Assembly: GCF_030315975.1 (NCBI RefSeq)
Contig: NZ_JASXSZ010000007.1
Coordinates: 49,902-113,901, forward strand
Direction of reading: 5' to 3'
DNA from: Microbacterium candidum
GTDB taxonomy: Bacteria; Actinomycetota; Actinomycetes; Actinomycetales; Microbacteriaceae
DNA length: 64,000 nucleotides
Shown: positions 8,454-17,472 of the stretch, piece after piece
Position numbering within the stretch: the first letter of the stretch is position 1
How the letters are laid out: every line of letters starts with the position of its first letter
Notes under the pieces: model-generated
Seen by the model: only the letters and a program-made list of their open reading frames with translations
Told to the model about the DNA's origin: nothing
Databases searched by the model: none
Program-made: the position numbers and the translations under genes

Positions 8454-9668
8454 ATGACCGTCACCGCACCCGTCCCCACCCTCAGCCCACCGACGTCTCA
8501 CGCACGCCTGCGCTACGGGGCGCTGCTCACGATGATGGCGACGAGCTTCGTCCTCGTGACCTCGGAGTTCCTCCCCGGCGGGCTGCTGCCCGACATTGCG
8601 GCCTCGATCGGAGTGACACCGGGCCAAGCAGGGCAGATGGTGACGGCGACGGCCTTCGCGGGGCTTCTCGTCGCGCCGACGATCGGGCTCCTGCTGCCGC
8701 GCCTCGATCGGCGGTCGCTGCTCGTGTGGGCGGCGATCGGAGCGGTGATCTCGAACGCGATCGTCGCCATCGCCCCGAGCCTGCCGCTGCTTCTTCTCGG
8801 CCGGCTGCTGCTGGGCGCCGCCATCTCGGCCTTCTGGGCGATGTCGGTGACGGTGGCCGCGCGCATCGCGGGTCCGGAGCGTCTCGGCCGCGCGGTCATG
8901 TTCACGACGGCCGGGATGTCGCTGGCGACCGTGGCCGGCGTCCCCGTGGGCGTTCTCCTCAGCCAGGTCGTCGGCTGGCGCGGCGTCTTCGGATTCGGAG
9001 CCGCGGCGGCCGTCCTGCTCGCGGTCGCGCTCCGATGGCTCCTGCCGAGCGTGCCGGCCGAGGGCTCCGCGCGACTGGGGACCCTCATCGACACATTCCG
9101 CCGCCCGGGCATCGGGATCGGGGTGGTCGGGAACATCCTCGTCGTCCTCGGGCACTTCCTCGCCTACACGTATGTCCGGCTCGCCCTCGAACGGGTGCAG
9201 GACGGCGGCGCACCGCTCAGCGAGCAGACCGTCATCGTCCTGCTGGCGCTGTTCGGAGTCGGAGGGCTTGTCGGGAACATCGCGCTCGGTCTCATCGTCG
9301 ACCGCACCTACCGCGTGCTGTCGGTCGTCACGCCGCTCGCCATCGCCGCGGCGGTGGCGCTCATGGTGGCGGCATCCGGATCCGTGTGGGCGATCGGCGT
9401 GATCGCGATCCTGTGGGGCGCCTTCTTCGCCTCCTGGGGACTCATCGTCAACACGTGGATCGGACACCGGATGCCGGACCGGATGGAGGCCGGGGGCGGC
9501 CTCGTGGTCACGGGGTTCCAGACCGCGATCATGATCGCCGCAGGCGCGGGCGGAGCGCTCCTCGACGGCCTCGGGATCGAAACGGTGTACGCGATCGGCG
9601 CGGTCGTGCTCGTGGCCGGAGCGGTCCTGTTCGGGCTCTCCGGACGGATCAGCGCGCGCGCCGAGTGA
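8454..9668 (+). CDS. MFS drug/metabolite exporter (DHA1 type)
   Basis: A 404-residue inner-membrane transporter with about 12 hydrophobic segments. It has an early TSEFLPGGLLPDIAASIGV motif like that of the AraJ/YdhP-type proton-driven exporters and the MFS loop between helices 2 and 3 (LLLPRLDRRSLL). The ATG at 8454 (MTVTAP) is chosen because the first membrane segment follows about 20 residues later; an ATG at 8421 is possible. It ends 4 nt before the convergent AraC gene. The cargo is not known. Confidence 0.85.
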   Translation: MTVTAPVPTLSPPTSHARLRYGALLTMMATSFVLVTSEFLPGGLLPDIAASIGVTPGQAGQMVTATAFAGLLVAPTIGLLLPRLDRRSLLVWAAIGAVISNAIVAIAPSLPLLLLGRLLLGAAISAFWAMSVTVAARIAGPERLGRAVMFTTAGMSLATVAGVPVGVLLSQVVGWRGVFGFGAAAAVLLAVALRWLLPSVPAEGSARLGTLIDTFRRPGIGIGVVGNILVVLGHFLAYTYVRLALERVQDGGAPLSEQTVIVLLALFGVGGLVGNIALGLIVDRTYRVLSVVTPLAIAAAVALMVAASGSVWAIGVIAILWGAFFASWGLIVNTWIGHRMPDRMEAGGGLVVTGFQTAIMIAAGAGGALLDGLGIETVYAIGAVVLVAGAVLFGLSGRISARAE

Positions 9669-9672
9669 CGGC

Positions 9673-10548
9673 TCAGACCGGACGTTCCGCCGCCCGCCAC
9701 GCAGAGGGGCTCTGCCCGGTGCGGCGGCGGAACGCCCGGCTGAATCCGTCTTCCGAGCCGTAGCCGAGCGAGCGCGACACCTCGCCGACCGCGGTGCCAC
9801 CCGCCAGCATCTTCTGCGCCGTGCGCATGCGCACCTCGGTGACGTAGGCGGCCGGCGGGAGGCCGAACGCGGCGCGGAAACGCTCCGCGAACACCGTGCG
9901 CGACATGGTTCCGATCGTCGCCAGGGCGGCGATCGTCCAGTTGTCGCCGGGTGCCGCGTCGATCGCCGCCACGACGCGATCCAAGTGCGGGTCGCTCGAG
10001 CGCGACGGCCAGCCTGCGGGCGCGCATCCGTGCACCGCCCAGGCGCGGATCGCGGAGATGAGCACCGTGGTGGCCATCATCCGGCAGATCACCGAGTCCC
10101 CGCCACGCGTGCAATCCTGCGCGGACTCGTCCTCCAGGTCGATGCCGAGGTGAGCGGCGAGGGCGGCCGCTGCTGGTTCGTGCTCGTCGAAGTCGCGGAC
10201 GAAGCCGAATTCGGGAAGCAGCGCTCCGACGTGGCTCGACCGGTCCGCCAGTTCGAGGGTGGACACGACGATGCGTGCGCCGCCGCCGGGTGTCGTCAGC
10301 TGGACCGCGGTCCGGCCCGAGGACAGCAGGAGATCGCCGACCGCGAGCTCCGTGGGAGTGTCGCGGATCTCCACCCGGACGCGTCCCTCGGTCACGTAGA
10401 CGAGCGAGAGCGCATCGCGGTCGAGTTCGACACCGGCGTCGGGGCGTGTCGTAAGCCGCGTCTGCCGCCGCAGGCGCACATCCACGGCGGCCAGCAGCGC
10501 TTCGACGGCCTGGTCCTGCTCAGCGATGGCGTCCTCGGTGCGCGTCAT
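9673..10548 (-). CDS. AraC-family transcriptional regulator with cupin-type N-terminus
   Basis: A 291-residue regulator. The N-terminal half (about 1-160) is a cupin-like sensor (AVGDLLLSSGRTAVQL). The C-terminal 100 residues form two helix-turn-helix motifs, with the AraC signature ending in LGYGSEDGFSRAFRRRTGQSP. The family binds DNA directly and responds to a small ligand or stress. It converges on the MFS exporter, which is a common regulator-exporter pairing in this family, so control of that exporter is a reasonable guess. Confidence 0.87.
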   Translation of the reverse strand: MTRTEDAIAEQDQAVEALLAAVDVRLRRQTRLTTRPDAGVELDRDALSLVYVTEGRVRVEIRDTPTELAVGDLLLSSGRTAVQLTTPGGGARIVVSTLELADRSSHVGALLPEFGFVRDFDEHEPAAAALAAHLGIDLEDESAQDCTRGGDSVICRMMATTVLISAIRAWAVHGCAPAGWPSRSSDPHLDRVVAAIDAAPGDNWTIAALATIGTMSRTVFAERFRAAFGLPPAAYVTEVRMRTAQKMLAGGTAVGEVSRSLGYGSEDGFSRAFRRRTGQSPSAWRAAERPV

Positions 10549-10596
10549 GAGAGGGGCAACCGTCCCCGGAGGTCGCCCTATTCCGATCGGTTCGGC

Positions 10597-12984
10597 CTAC
10601 TGCCGCCGCAGTGCGACGTGGTAGACGTACTCCGGGTCGATGAGGTGGTCGTGGCTGTCGTCGCCCGCATCCAGCCGTACCCAGGCGATCCTCCCGGTGA
10701 AGCGGCTGTCGCGCGCGTCGTAGTCGCCGGAGACGGTCGTCGCCGTCTCGGCGCCGACATCCGTCGTCTCATCGCCGGAGAAGATGAAGGGATGCGTCTG
10801 CTCGACCCGTCCGGAACCGACCGGCGTCCCGTCGACGAACAGCGTCACGCCGCCGCCCTTGCCGAGTCCGCCGCCGTCGTACGCGAACTCCGCGCGCACC
10901 TGGTGGGTGCCGGCCGGCAGCGGTGACGTCGCCCGCGTCGTGTACCAGTCGACGCCGAGCGTGTTGTAGCAGTAGCTCAGCACGTTGTCGACGGCGTACA
11001 GCGCCCAACCGCCGAAGCGCCCGCCCTGCGCGACGATCGTGCCGGCGACGCCCTCCTCGGGGATCGCGATCTCCGAGGTGACCGAGTACGACCGGTTCTT
11101 GATGTTCAGGACCGTGTTCTCCGCGAGGCGCCGCATCGAGGGGAAGAGCGTCTGCGAGGTGCCCCGGATGAGCTCGGGGCGCCCGGCGATCGTCGCGTTG
11201 AGCCGCTCCGCTTTGCGGTCGTCGAGCGGGAAGACGCCGTAGCGGTCGGCCTGCAGCAGGAACAGCCGCTGCAGCTCGGCCAGCTTGTCCGGGTGGTCCG
11301 CGGCGACGTCGTGCGCCTGCGACCAGTCCGTGGAGCCGTCGTACAGCTCCCAGCGGTCCTCGTCGAACCCCTGTGTCATCTGCGTGATGCCGGGAAGCCC
11401 CGGGTACCGGTGGATCGTGACCGCCGACCAGCCCTTGTGGTAGATCCCGCGGTTGCCGAGCAGCTCGAAGTACTGCGTGTGGTGCTGCTCCGCCGCATCC
11501 GCGTCGTCGATCGTGTAGAGCATCGAGATGCCGTGCAGCGGCTCCTGCGTGATGCCGTTGACGGTCGAGGGCTCCGGGATGCCGGCTGCATCCAGCACCG
11601 TCGCGGCGACGTCGATGACGTGCGTGAACTGCTCGCGGATGCCGCCGCCCGGCGTGGACGTCTCCGGCGCGATGCGCGTCGGCCAGTGCATGATCGTGGC
11701 ATTGCGGGTGCCGCCCCAGTGCGAGGCGATCTGCTTCGTCCACTGCAGCGGCGTGCACATCGCGTGCGCCCATCCGAGCGCGTAGTGGTTGTAGGCGTCG
11801 GGGCCGCCGAGGTCGTCGATCTTCGACGCGAGGAACTCGGGCGTCTCGATGTCGCCGCGGTAGTTGATGGAGATGAGCTCGCTGAACGTGCCCTGCAGCG
11901 TGCCCTCGGGCGAGGCGCCGTTGTCGCCGATGATGTAGTAGATCAGCGTGTCGTCGAGGATGTCGAGCTGCTCCAGCGTGTCGAGCACCTGTCCGACGTA
12001 GTGGTCCGCGTACTCGAGGTATCCGGCGTAGACCTCCATCTGGCGGCGCAGGACCGGGAGGAGTTCTTCCGGCATGTCGTCCCATGCCGGCATGACGGCA
12101 TCCCGTGCGGCGAGGTCCGTGCCCTCCGGGACGATCCCCATGTCCTTCTGCTTCGCGAAAGTGCGCTCGCGGAGGGCGTCCCAGCCGTCGTCGAAGGCGC
12201 CCTTGTACTTGTCCGCCCACTCCTTGGGCACGTGGTGCGGCGCGTGCGTCGCGCCGGGGGCGAAGTAGACGAAGAACGGCTTGTCGGGGGTCATGGCCTT
12301 CTCGGTCTGGATCCACCCGATGGCCTTGTCGGTCATGTCCTCCATGAAGTGGTAGCCCTCTTCGGGCGTGCGCTCGGGCTCGATCGGGACGGTGTTCTCG
12401 TAGATCGCCGGGTAGTACTGGTTCGTCTCCGCCCCGAGGAAGCCGTAGAAGTACTCGAACCCGCCGCCGGGCGCCGGCCAGTGGTCGAAGGGACCGGTCG
12501 GCCCGGTCTCCCACACGGGCACCTCGTGGCACTTCCCGAACTGCGCGGTGGAGTAGCCGTTGAGCTTCAGGATCTCTGCGAGCGGCGCGCACGTGTTGGG
12601 GCGGATGGATGTCGCCGCGGGCGACGACGTCGCCATCTCGGTGATGCCGCCCATGCCGACCGTCTGGTGGTTGCGGCCGGAGAGCAGCGCTGCGCGCGTC
12701 GGCGAGCACATGGCGGTCGTATGGAAGCGCGTATAGCGCAGGCCGGTCTTCGCGAGCCGCTCGGCGTTCGGCATGGCGATGGGCCCGCCGAACGCGCTGG
12801 ACGCCCCGAACCCGACGTCGTCGAGCAGGATCACGAGCACGTTCGGCGCTCCGGCCGGCGGACGCAGCGGGGTGATCGGCGGGAACGCCGTGTCCGGGTC
12901 CTTCGCGTCGAACGTCGTCACGATTGTGGACCGCCGGTCCGGGATCGGAAGGATCGACCGCTGAATGTCCGTCTGTCCGCTCAT
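10597..12984 (-). CDS. Arylsulfatase (large, formylglycine-dependent)
   Basis: A 795-residue sulfatase that hydrolyses sulfate esters. Metal ligands Asp55-Asp56 lie in VILLDDVGFG. The formylglycine site is the Cys type, CSPTRAALLSGRN, with Cys93 to be oxidised by a formylglycine-generating enzyme not present here. Its length and the C-terminal jelly-roll-like part (FVDGTPVGSGRVEQTHPF) match the Mycobacterium AtsA-like group. There is no clear signal peptide after the ATG at 12982-12984, which has gggagcg ahead of it. An upstream in-frame extension runs into the next gene and is rejected. Co-location with SulP and TauE/SafE suggests sulfur scavenging. Confidence 0.92.
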   Translation of the reverse strand: MSGQTDIQRSILPIPDRRSTIVTTFDAKDPDTAFPPITPLRPPAGAPNVLVILLDDVGFGASSAFGGPIAMPNAERLAKTGLRYTRFHTTAMCSPTRAALLSGRNHQTVGMGGITEMATSSPAATSIRPNTCAPLAEILKLNGYSTAQFGKCHEVPVWETGPTGPFDHWPAPGGGFEYFYGFLGAETNQYYPAIYENTVPIEPERTPEEGYHFMEDMTDKAIGWIQTEKAMTPDKPFFVYFAPGATHAPHHVPKEWADKYKGAFDDGWDALRERTFAKQKDMGIVPEGTDLAARDAVMPAWDDMPEELLPVLRRQMEVYAGYLEYADHYVGQVLDTLEQLDILDDTLIYYIIGDNGASPEGTLQGTFSELISINYRGDIETPEFLASKIDDLGGPDAYNHYALGWAHAMCTPLQWTKQIASHWGGTRNATIMHWPTRIAPETSTPGGGIREQFTHVIDVAATVLDAAGIPEPSTVNGITQEPLHGISMLYTIDDADAAEQHHTQYFELLGNRGIYHKGWSAVTIHRYPGLPGITQMTQGFDEDRWELYDGSTDWSQAHDVAADHPDKLAELQRLFLLQADRYGVFPLDDRKAERLNATIAGRPELIRGTSQTLFPSMRRLAENTVLNIKNRSYSVTSEIAIPEEGVAGTIVAQGGRFGGWALYAVDNVLSYCYNTLGVDWYTTRATSPLPAGTHQVRAEFAYDGGGLGKGGGVTLFVDGTPVGSGRVEQTHPFIFSGDETTDVGAETATTVSGDYDARDSRFTGRIAWVRLDAGDDSHDHLIDPEYVYHVALRRQ

Positions 12985-13073
12985 GCACGCTCCCCGAAAG
13001 TGTCCGAGGGCGCTGCCTGATGCCCCCGGATCGATCCTGGCGGCAATCGGGCGTCTGGCGGAAGGGCGCGCTG

Positions 13074-14006
13074 TCAGTCGCGGAAGCGATCGGCGAAGCG
13101 CGGGTCGTCGAGCCACCACAGGCCCTCGCCCTCCGCGTTCGCCGGCTCCGCCGTGTCGGTGCCCGAGCCTGTTCCGGTGCCCGAGCCTGTTCCGGTCCCC
13201 GCGCTTGTCGAGGGGTCGTCCGTCGGCACGGCCGCAGGCGCCGCCGCGGCAGCGGCCTCCCGCGCATCCAGCTCGGCATCGACGAGCTTCTGCTCCTCGG
13301 CATCCGACCGCACCCACATGACGACGGTCGCGGCGATCATCGGGATGCCGATGGCCTCGGCGACGGCGAGCAGCGCCGTGCCCGAATAGAGATCGACGAG
13401 ATTGAGCATGACGATGCCGGGGATCGCGTCGAAGATGCCGTCCGCGAACGCGATGAGCGTCTTGACCGCCGGCGTCGCCCACGCGGGCATGAGGTCCTCG
13501 GACAGGAGCGGGAGGTTCACGAGAAGCCCGGTCACGAGCGCCGTGAGAAGCAGCAGCGCCCAGGCGAGCTGGTCGGTGAGGGCGGCCTGGTACCACTCGG
13601 AGGTCACGGCGTAGGTCAGCACGATCGCGGCGAGCAGGGATGCGAGGCCCGGGAACATCAGGAAGCGCGCGATACGCCCGCGCGCCCACCCGATCCGGCG
13701 GCCGCGCAGCGACTCGACGAGCCGGAACGGGTCGCCGAGCGCGAAGCCCAGGGGGAGGACCGCGGCGAACGTCCCGATCGCCACCCCGTCCATGAACGGG
13801 TTGCTGTGGCGGAGGGCCGTCGGGGCGCCGCAGAGCGTCCACACGGCGATGCCGCACGTCAGGAGCCAGATGACGAGGCGCCACGTCGGCCACGGGATGC
13901 CGCGCCTGCGCGCCGCGAAGACGCCCGAGGCGTAGACGACAGCGACGAGAACGGGAAGCCCGATCCCGAGGACGCTCGGCGCCCACGCCGTGAACAGCTC
14001 ACCCAC
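13074..14006 (-). CDS. Multi-pass membrane protein, CtaG-like (cytochrome c oxidase assembly family)
   Basis: A 310-residue protein with about seven to eight membrane segments in the first 235 residues, then a hydrophilic tail. The arrangement around GDPFRLVESLRG and LLTALVTGLLVNLPLLSEDL resembles Caa3_CtaG proteins, which help copper insertion into haem-copper oxidases. Clear copper-binding His or Met clusters were not identified, so the role is uncertain. The tail holds a Gly-Thr-Ser repeat coded by an 18-bp tandem repeat next to a REP-like half-copy (13159-13220). A GTG at 14004-14006 is the start. It lies just upstream of the arylsulfatase in the same direction. Confidence 0.6.
   Translation of the reverse strand: MGELFTAWAPSVLGIGLPVLVAVVYASGVFAARRRGIPWPTWRLVIWLLTCGIAVWTLCGAPTALRHSNPFMDGVAIGTFAAVLPLGFALGDPFRLVESLRGRRIGWARGRIARFLMFPGLASLLAAIVLTYAVTSEWYQAALTDQLAWALLLLTALVTGLLVNLPLLSEDLMPAWATPAVKTLIAFADGIFDAIPGIVMLNLVDLYSGTALLAVAEAIGIPMIAATVVMWVRSDAEEQKLVDAELDAREAAAAAAPAAVPTDDPSTSAGTGTGSGTGTGSGTDTAEPANAEGEGLWWLDDPRFADRFRD
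13159..13220. repeat. 18-bp tandem repeat joined to a REP-like half-copy, inside a coding region
   Basis: Two exact copies of gtgcccgagcctgttccg (13159-13176 and 13177-13194) are followed by a degenerate third unit and gcttgtcgaggggtcgtcc, which is the window's REP-like repeat. Read on the minus strand this codes for the DDPSTSAGTGTGSGTGTGSG part of the membrane protein's tail. Confidence 0.85.
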
Positions 14007-14103
14007 CCGAGAAGTCTCGCTCCCGCCACCAAGAATCGCCTGAACGCAACGATACCTTCCGCTCGGCGGGTGACCGCCCGCTCCGTCCAGGCCTCGGTGC
14101 GAC

Positions 14104-14772
14104 TCAGAACGCGGCGATGCCCTTGCCGATCATCGAGATCCCGATGACCAGCAGCAGGACCGCCATGATGACCGAGTTCTCCTCGGTGAGCCACGCGCGG
14201 AGCTTGTCGAGCGGTTCATGCAGCTTGTCGGCGGCGATGAGGTAGCCGATGACGGGGATCGCGACGGTGCACGCGGCGATGATCGTGTAGATCGCGATGA
14301 CCAGCACGTCCTCGCTCACGGGGAGCGCGGCGGCGCCGATGGCGGTTCCCGCGCCGACGGCCAGGATGAGGTTCTTCGGGTTGAGCGCGGACAGCAGGAA
14401 CCCGAGCCCCAGCGCACCCCAGAAGCTCACCTTGTCGATGGCCTGCATCCACTTCGGCATCGTCGGCTCTTCGCCCTTCTTCGGGCGCTTGCGCCACTGG
14501 CCGACGGCGAGGAGGAGCAGAAGGACGCCCAGGACGAGCTGGATCGTGCCCTTGATCGGTGCGGAGCCGCTGTTCTCGGCCGGCAGCGCCGAGGACAGCA
14601 CCGTGAAGAGCGTGACGGCCACGACGATCCCCACGACCCAGCCGAGGAGGAATCCGACTCCCGTCACCTTCGCCTTCGGCGAGAGCAGCATGAGGATCGC
14701 GGCGATGATCGGGATCGGGCTGATCGCGACGCCCAGGGCGAGCGGGAGGATGGAGCCGATGGCGTTGCCCAT
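14104..14772 (-). CDS. GAP-family membrane protein (Sap/SfLAP type)
   Basis: A 222-residue inner-membrane protein with six predicted helices, beginning MGNAIGSILPLALGVAISPI. The patterns LLSPKAKVTGVGFLLGW and SALNPKNLILAVGAG are typical of the GAP/sulfolipid-addressing family, related to LysE-type exporters. Its start lies 1 nt after the stop of the SulP gene, so the two are an operon. Pairing with an anion transporter suggests small-molecule export, but no substrate can be assigned. Confidence 0.8.
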   Translation of the reverse strand: MGNAIGSILPLALGVAISPIPIIAAILMLLSPKAKVTGVGFLLGWVVGIVVAVTLFTVLSSALPAENSGSAPIKGTIQLVLGVLLLLLAVGQWRKRPKKGEEPTMPKWMQAIDKVSFWGALGLGFLLSALNPKNLILAVGAGTAIGAAALPVSEDVLVIAIYTIIAACTVAIPVIGYLIAADKLHEPLDKLRAWLTEENSVIMAVLLLVIGISMIGKGIAAF

Positions 14773-14773
14773 G

Positions 14774-16453
14774 TCAGTGATCCTTCTGATCGACGGCGGT
14801 CGATGCGGATGCGGCGGAGGAGACGGCTTCGACCGCTTCGCGGTTGGTCGGGTAGATCTTCTGGTCGTGCAGGATGCCGAGCTTCTTCAGTCGCTCGGCC
14901 GATTGCGGGCGCACGCGGCTGAAGGAGAGGCGGACGTGGTTCTCTTCGAGCCACTGGCTGAAGTTCTCGAACGCCTCGGCTCCGGTGATGTCGACATCCG
15001 TGACGGCCTCCATGTCCATGACGAGGTCGTGCACCGAGTCGACGCCGGCCGCGATGATCGCGTTCTTGGTGGCGGTCGTGAACACGGACGCGTTCGCGAA
15101 GAAGAGCGGCGCGGCGAGCCGGATGACGATGACCCCGGGTGCGGTGACCGTGCCCTGCGGCGCGTCCTCGAGGAGGGATGCCTCGCCCTCACCGCCGTCG
15201 GCGAGCACGTCGATCGCGGGCCGCGACGCCCGCTGCGCCAGATTGACGAGCGCGAGGACGAACGCGACGAGGATGCCGGCGATCGAGCCGACGAAGAGGG
15301 TCGTCGCGAAGCAGACGGCGCCGATGAGGAACTCGTTGCGGTCCTTGCGCCACATGTCGATGAATTCGCGGATGCCCAGGAGCGGGATGATCGCGACGCC
15401 GATGATCGCGCCGATCGCCGGGTTCGGAATGTCGGCGAGGAGCGCCGTTCCGAAGACGAGGAGCAGCAGGGTCCCGACCGCGAGGACGATCGAGGGGAGC
15501 TGGGTGCGGGAGCCGGACTGGTCCATCGCGGCGGTGCGGCTCGTCGAGGAGCCTGCGGCGAAGCTGCCCTGGGCGCCCGCCGCGATGTTGGCGAGCCCGA
15601 AGGCGAAGAGGTCGCGGTTGGCGTCGAACGGGTAGCCGTTCTTCTCCGAGTACGAACGTGAGACGAGCAGTCCCTCCGCCGTCGTCACCAGCGTGAGGGC
15701 GATCGCCGAGGGGATCAGCTGGAACCACGTCGTCCAGGGGAGCACCGGCCACGTGAGGCTCGGCGCGCCGGCGGGCACCTCGCCGAGGACGGAGACCCCG
15801 TGCTTCTCCAGACCGAACACGAGCACCACGACGGTGGACAGGATCATCACGACGAGTGCCCACGGCACGGCCTTCAGGTAGCGCTTGCCGAAGAGCAGGA
15901 TCGCGACGGCGACGACCGAGATGCCCAGCGAGTAGGGGTTGACCGTGTCGAGGGCGCCGAAGAGCTGCACGACCTTGTCGGCGAACTCCGCCCCCGAGTC
16001 GATCTTCACGCCGAGCATCTTCGCGATCTGACTGACCATGATGTTGAGCGCTAGGCCGCCGACGAATCCCACGAGGATCGGCTTCGAGAGGAAGTTCGCG
16101 AGGAACCCGAGCTTGAAGACCGCGAGCAGCAGGAAGAGGACGCCGCTGATGATCGCCTGCGCGAGGGCCATCGTCATGTACGTCGAGCTGCCGGCGGCGG
16201 CGAGCCCCCCGATCGAGGAGGCGACGAGGGCGGCGGCCGCGGCATCCGGGGAGACCACGAGCTGGCGGGACGAGACGACGAGCGCGTAGATCGCGGTCGG
16301 CACGATGAGGGCGTAGAGGCCGGCGGTCGCCGGAAGGCCGGCGATCTGGGCGTACCCGATGTTCAGCGGGATCGCGATGGCGAGGAGCGTGATGCCCGCC
16401 GTGAACTCGCGCGCGAAATTGCGTCGCGTCAATCCGGCGAGCGGCGGTTGCAT
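14774..16453 (-). CDS. SulP-family inorganic anion transporter with STAS domain
   Basis: A 559-residue transporter. Residues about 1-420 form the membrane domain, with the SulP features LLAIAIPLNIGYAQIAGLP and AGSSTSRTAAMDQSGSRTQ. Residues about 440-545 form a cytoplasmic STAS domain (VIVIRLAAPLFFANASVF, then DITGAEAF). Bacterial members carry sulfate, bicarbonate or dicarboxylates. The ATG at 16451-16453 (MQPPLAG) has gaggag upstream; further upstream in-frame ATGs overlap the divergent promoter region. Sulfate is attractive given the neighbouring arylsulfatase, but no experiment-independent evidence decides it. Confidence 0.9.
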   Translation of the reverse strand: MQPPLAGLTRRNFAREFTAGITLLAIAIPLNIGYAQIAGLPATAGLYALIVPTAIYALVVSSRQLVVSPDAAAAALVASSIGGLAAAGSSTYMTMALAQAIISGVLFLLLAVFKLGFLANFLSKPILVGFVGGLALNIMVSQIAKMLGVKIDSGAEFADKVVQLFGALDTVNPYSLGISVVAVAILLFGKRYLKAVPWALVVMILSTVVVLVFGLEKHGVSVLGEVPAGAPSLTWPVLPWTTWFQLIPSAIALTLVTTAEGLLVSRSYSEKNGYPFDANRDLFAFGLANIAAGAQGSFAAGSSTSRTAAMDQSGSRTQLPSIVLAVGTLLLLVFGTALLADIPNPAIGAIIGVAIIPLLGIREFIDMWRKDRNEFLIGAVCFATTLFVGSIAGILVAFVLALVNLAQRASRPAIDVLADGGEGEASLLEDAPQGTVTAPGVIVIRLAAPLFFANASVFTTATKNAIIAAGVDSVHDLVMDMEAVTDVDITGAEAFENFSQWLEENHVRLSFSRVRPQSAERLKKLGILHDQKIYPTNREAVEAVSSAASASTAVDQKDH

Positions 16454-16555
16454 GGGCACTCCTCGATCTCCGCCCGGCGTCGGCGGTCTGCCCCCTACCT
16501 TGGCATCCGGCATCCGCGCGCCGCCACACGCCGGCCCCGTGTTCGTATGGATGGA

Positions 16556-16569
16556 GCGCGAATTCGCGC
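16556..16569. promoter_or_regulatory. 14-bp perfect palindrome in the SulP/TauE divergent promoter region
   Basis: GCGCGAATTCGCGC is a perfect dyad in the 152-bp gap between the divergent SulP and TauE/SafE genes, 25 bp upstream of the TauE -10 box. It is a candidate operator; the regulator is unknown. Confidence 0.5.
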
Positions 16570-16593
16570 GAATGCCGTGAGATCGCACGCAGG

Positions 16594-16599
16594 TAAATT
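16594..16599 (+). promoter_or_regulatory. -10 box TAAATT, probable leaderless start of the TauE gene
   Basis: TAAATT ends 6 nt before the ATG at 16606, which puts the expected transcription start on or next to the start codon. The six G residues between look like a ribosome site but lie directly against the ATG, too close to work as one. Confidence 0.55.
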
Positions 16600-16605
16600 G
16601 GGGGG

Positions 16606-17463
16606 ATGACGACGCCTCCCGCCCGGACGACCAGGGGACCCCGGTTCGTCCTCGCGTGCATCGGCGTCGGCCTCGCCGCGGGCCTCATGTCGGGGCTCTT
16701 CGGCGTCGGCGGCGGAACCGTCATCGTGCCGATGCTCGTCCTCCTCCTGCACTTCGACCAGAAGCTGGCCTCCGGCACCTCGCTCGCGGCGATCGTGCCC
16801 ACGGCGGCCGTCGGGGTCATCTCCTACGCCGTGCACGGATCGGTGGCGTGGATCCCGGCGCTCATCCTCGCCGTCGGTGCGGTCTTCGGAGCGCAGATCG
16901 GCACCTGGCTGCTGCACCGCATCTCCGTCGTCGCACTCCGATGGGGCTTCATCGCCTTCCTCGCGGTGGTGATCGTGAGCCTCTTCGTCGTGATCCCGTC
17001 CCGGCAGGCGCAGCTCGAACTCACATGGTGGATCGCCCTGGCCCTCCTCGCCACGGGCGTCGTGACCGGCATCCTCTCCGGACTCATGGGGGTCGGCGGC
17101 GGCATCATCGTCGTCCCGGCCCTGATGCTCCTGTTCGGCACGAGCGACCTCGTCGCGAAGGGCACATCGCTGCTGATGATGATTCCGACCGCGATCTCCG
17201 GCACCGTCGGCAACATCCGCCGCAAGAACGTCGATCTCGCCGCCGCCGCCCTCGTCGGGATCGCCGCGTGCACGACGACAGCGCTCGGCGCGTGGATCGC
17301 GACCCTCATCGATCCGCTCGTGGGCAACATCCTGTTCGCGCTTTTCCTCGTGTTCGTCGCCGTGCAGATGGCCCTGCGGCTCCTGCGCGACCGGCGTGCG
17401 AGCACCGCGGCCGGGGACGTCGAAGGCCCTGCGGGCTCCGAGGGCTCCGCGGCCGCTCGGTAG
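16606..17463 (+). CDS. TauE/SafE-family permease
   Basis: A 285-residue membrane protein with two homologous halves, each with the Gly-rich repeat (SGLFGVGGGTVIVP near residue 30 and SGLMGVGGGIIVVP near 160) that marks TauE/SafE (DUF81) exporters of sulfite or organosulfonates. About eight helices. The hydrophilic tail is Gly/Ser/Ala rich. It is divergent from SulP. A sulfur-anion role would fit the sulfatase and SulP neighbours, but the family has members with other substrates. Confidence 0.88.
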   Translation: MTTPPARTTRGPRFVLACIGVGLAAGLMSGLFGVGGGTVIVPMLVLLLHFDQKLASGTSLAAIVPTAAVGVISYAVHGSVAWIPALILAVGAVFGAQIGTWLLHRISVVALRWGFIAFLAVVIVSLFVVIPSRQAQLELTWWIALALLATGVVTGILSGLMGVGGGIIVVPALMLLFGTSDLVAKGTSLLMMIPTAISGTVGNIRRKNVDLAAAALVGIAACTTTALGAWIATLIDPLVGNILFALFLVFVAVQMALRLLRDRRASTAAGDVEGPAGSEGSAAAR

Positions 17464-17466
17464 ACT
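17461..17466 (+). promoter_or_regulatory. -10 box TAGACT, probable leaderless promoter of hadA
   Basis: TAGACT overlaps the TauE stop codon and ends 6 nt before the GTG of hadA at 17473. The same hexamer precedes tRNA-Trp (47475) and rplK (49140), which supports it as a real -10 element. Confidence 0.6.
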
Positions 17467-17472
17467 TCCGGG

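Noticed and set aside
12985..13986. N-terminal extension of the arylsulfatase frame
   Set aside because: It overlaps the CtaG-like gene in another frame and has no family character; the ATG at 12984 has a ribosome site.
10597..16453. A sulfatase-SulP-TauE sulfur operon
   Set aside because: The genes are close but on different strands with gaps and a CtaG-like gene between them; a shared role is only a suggestion.
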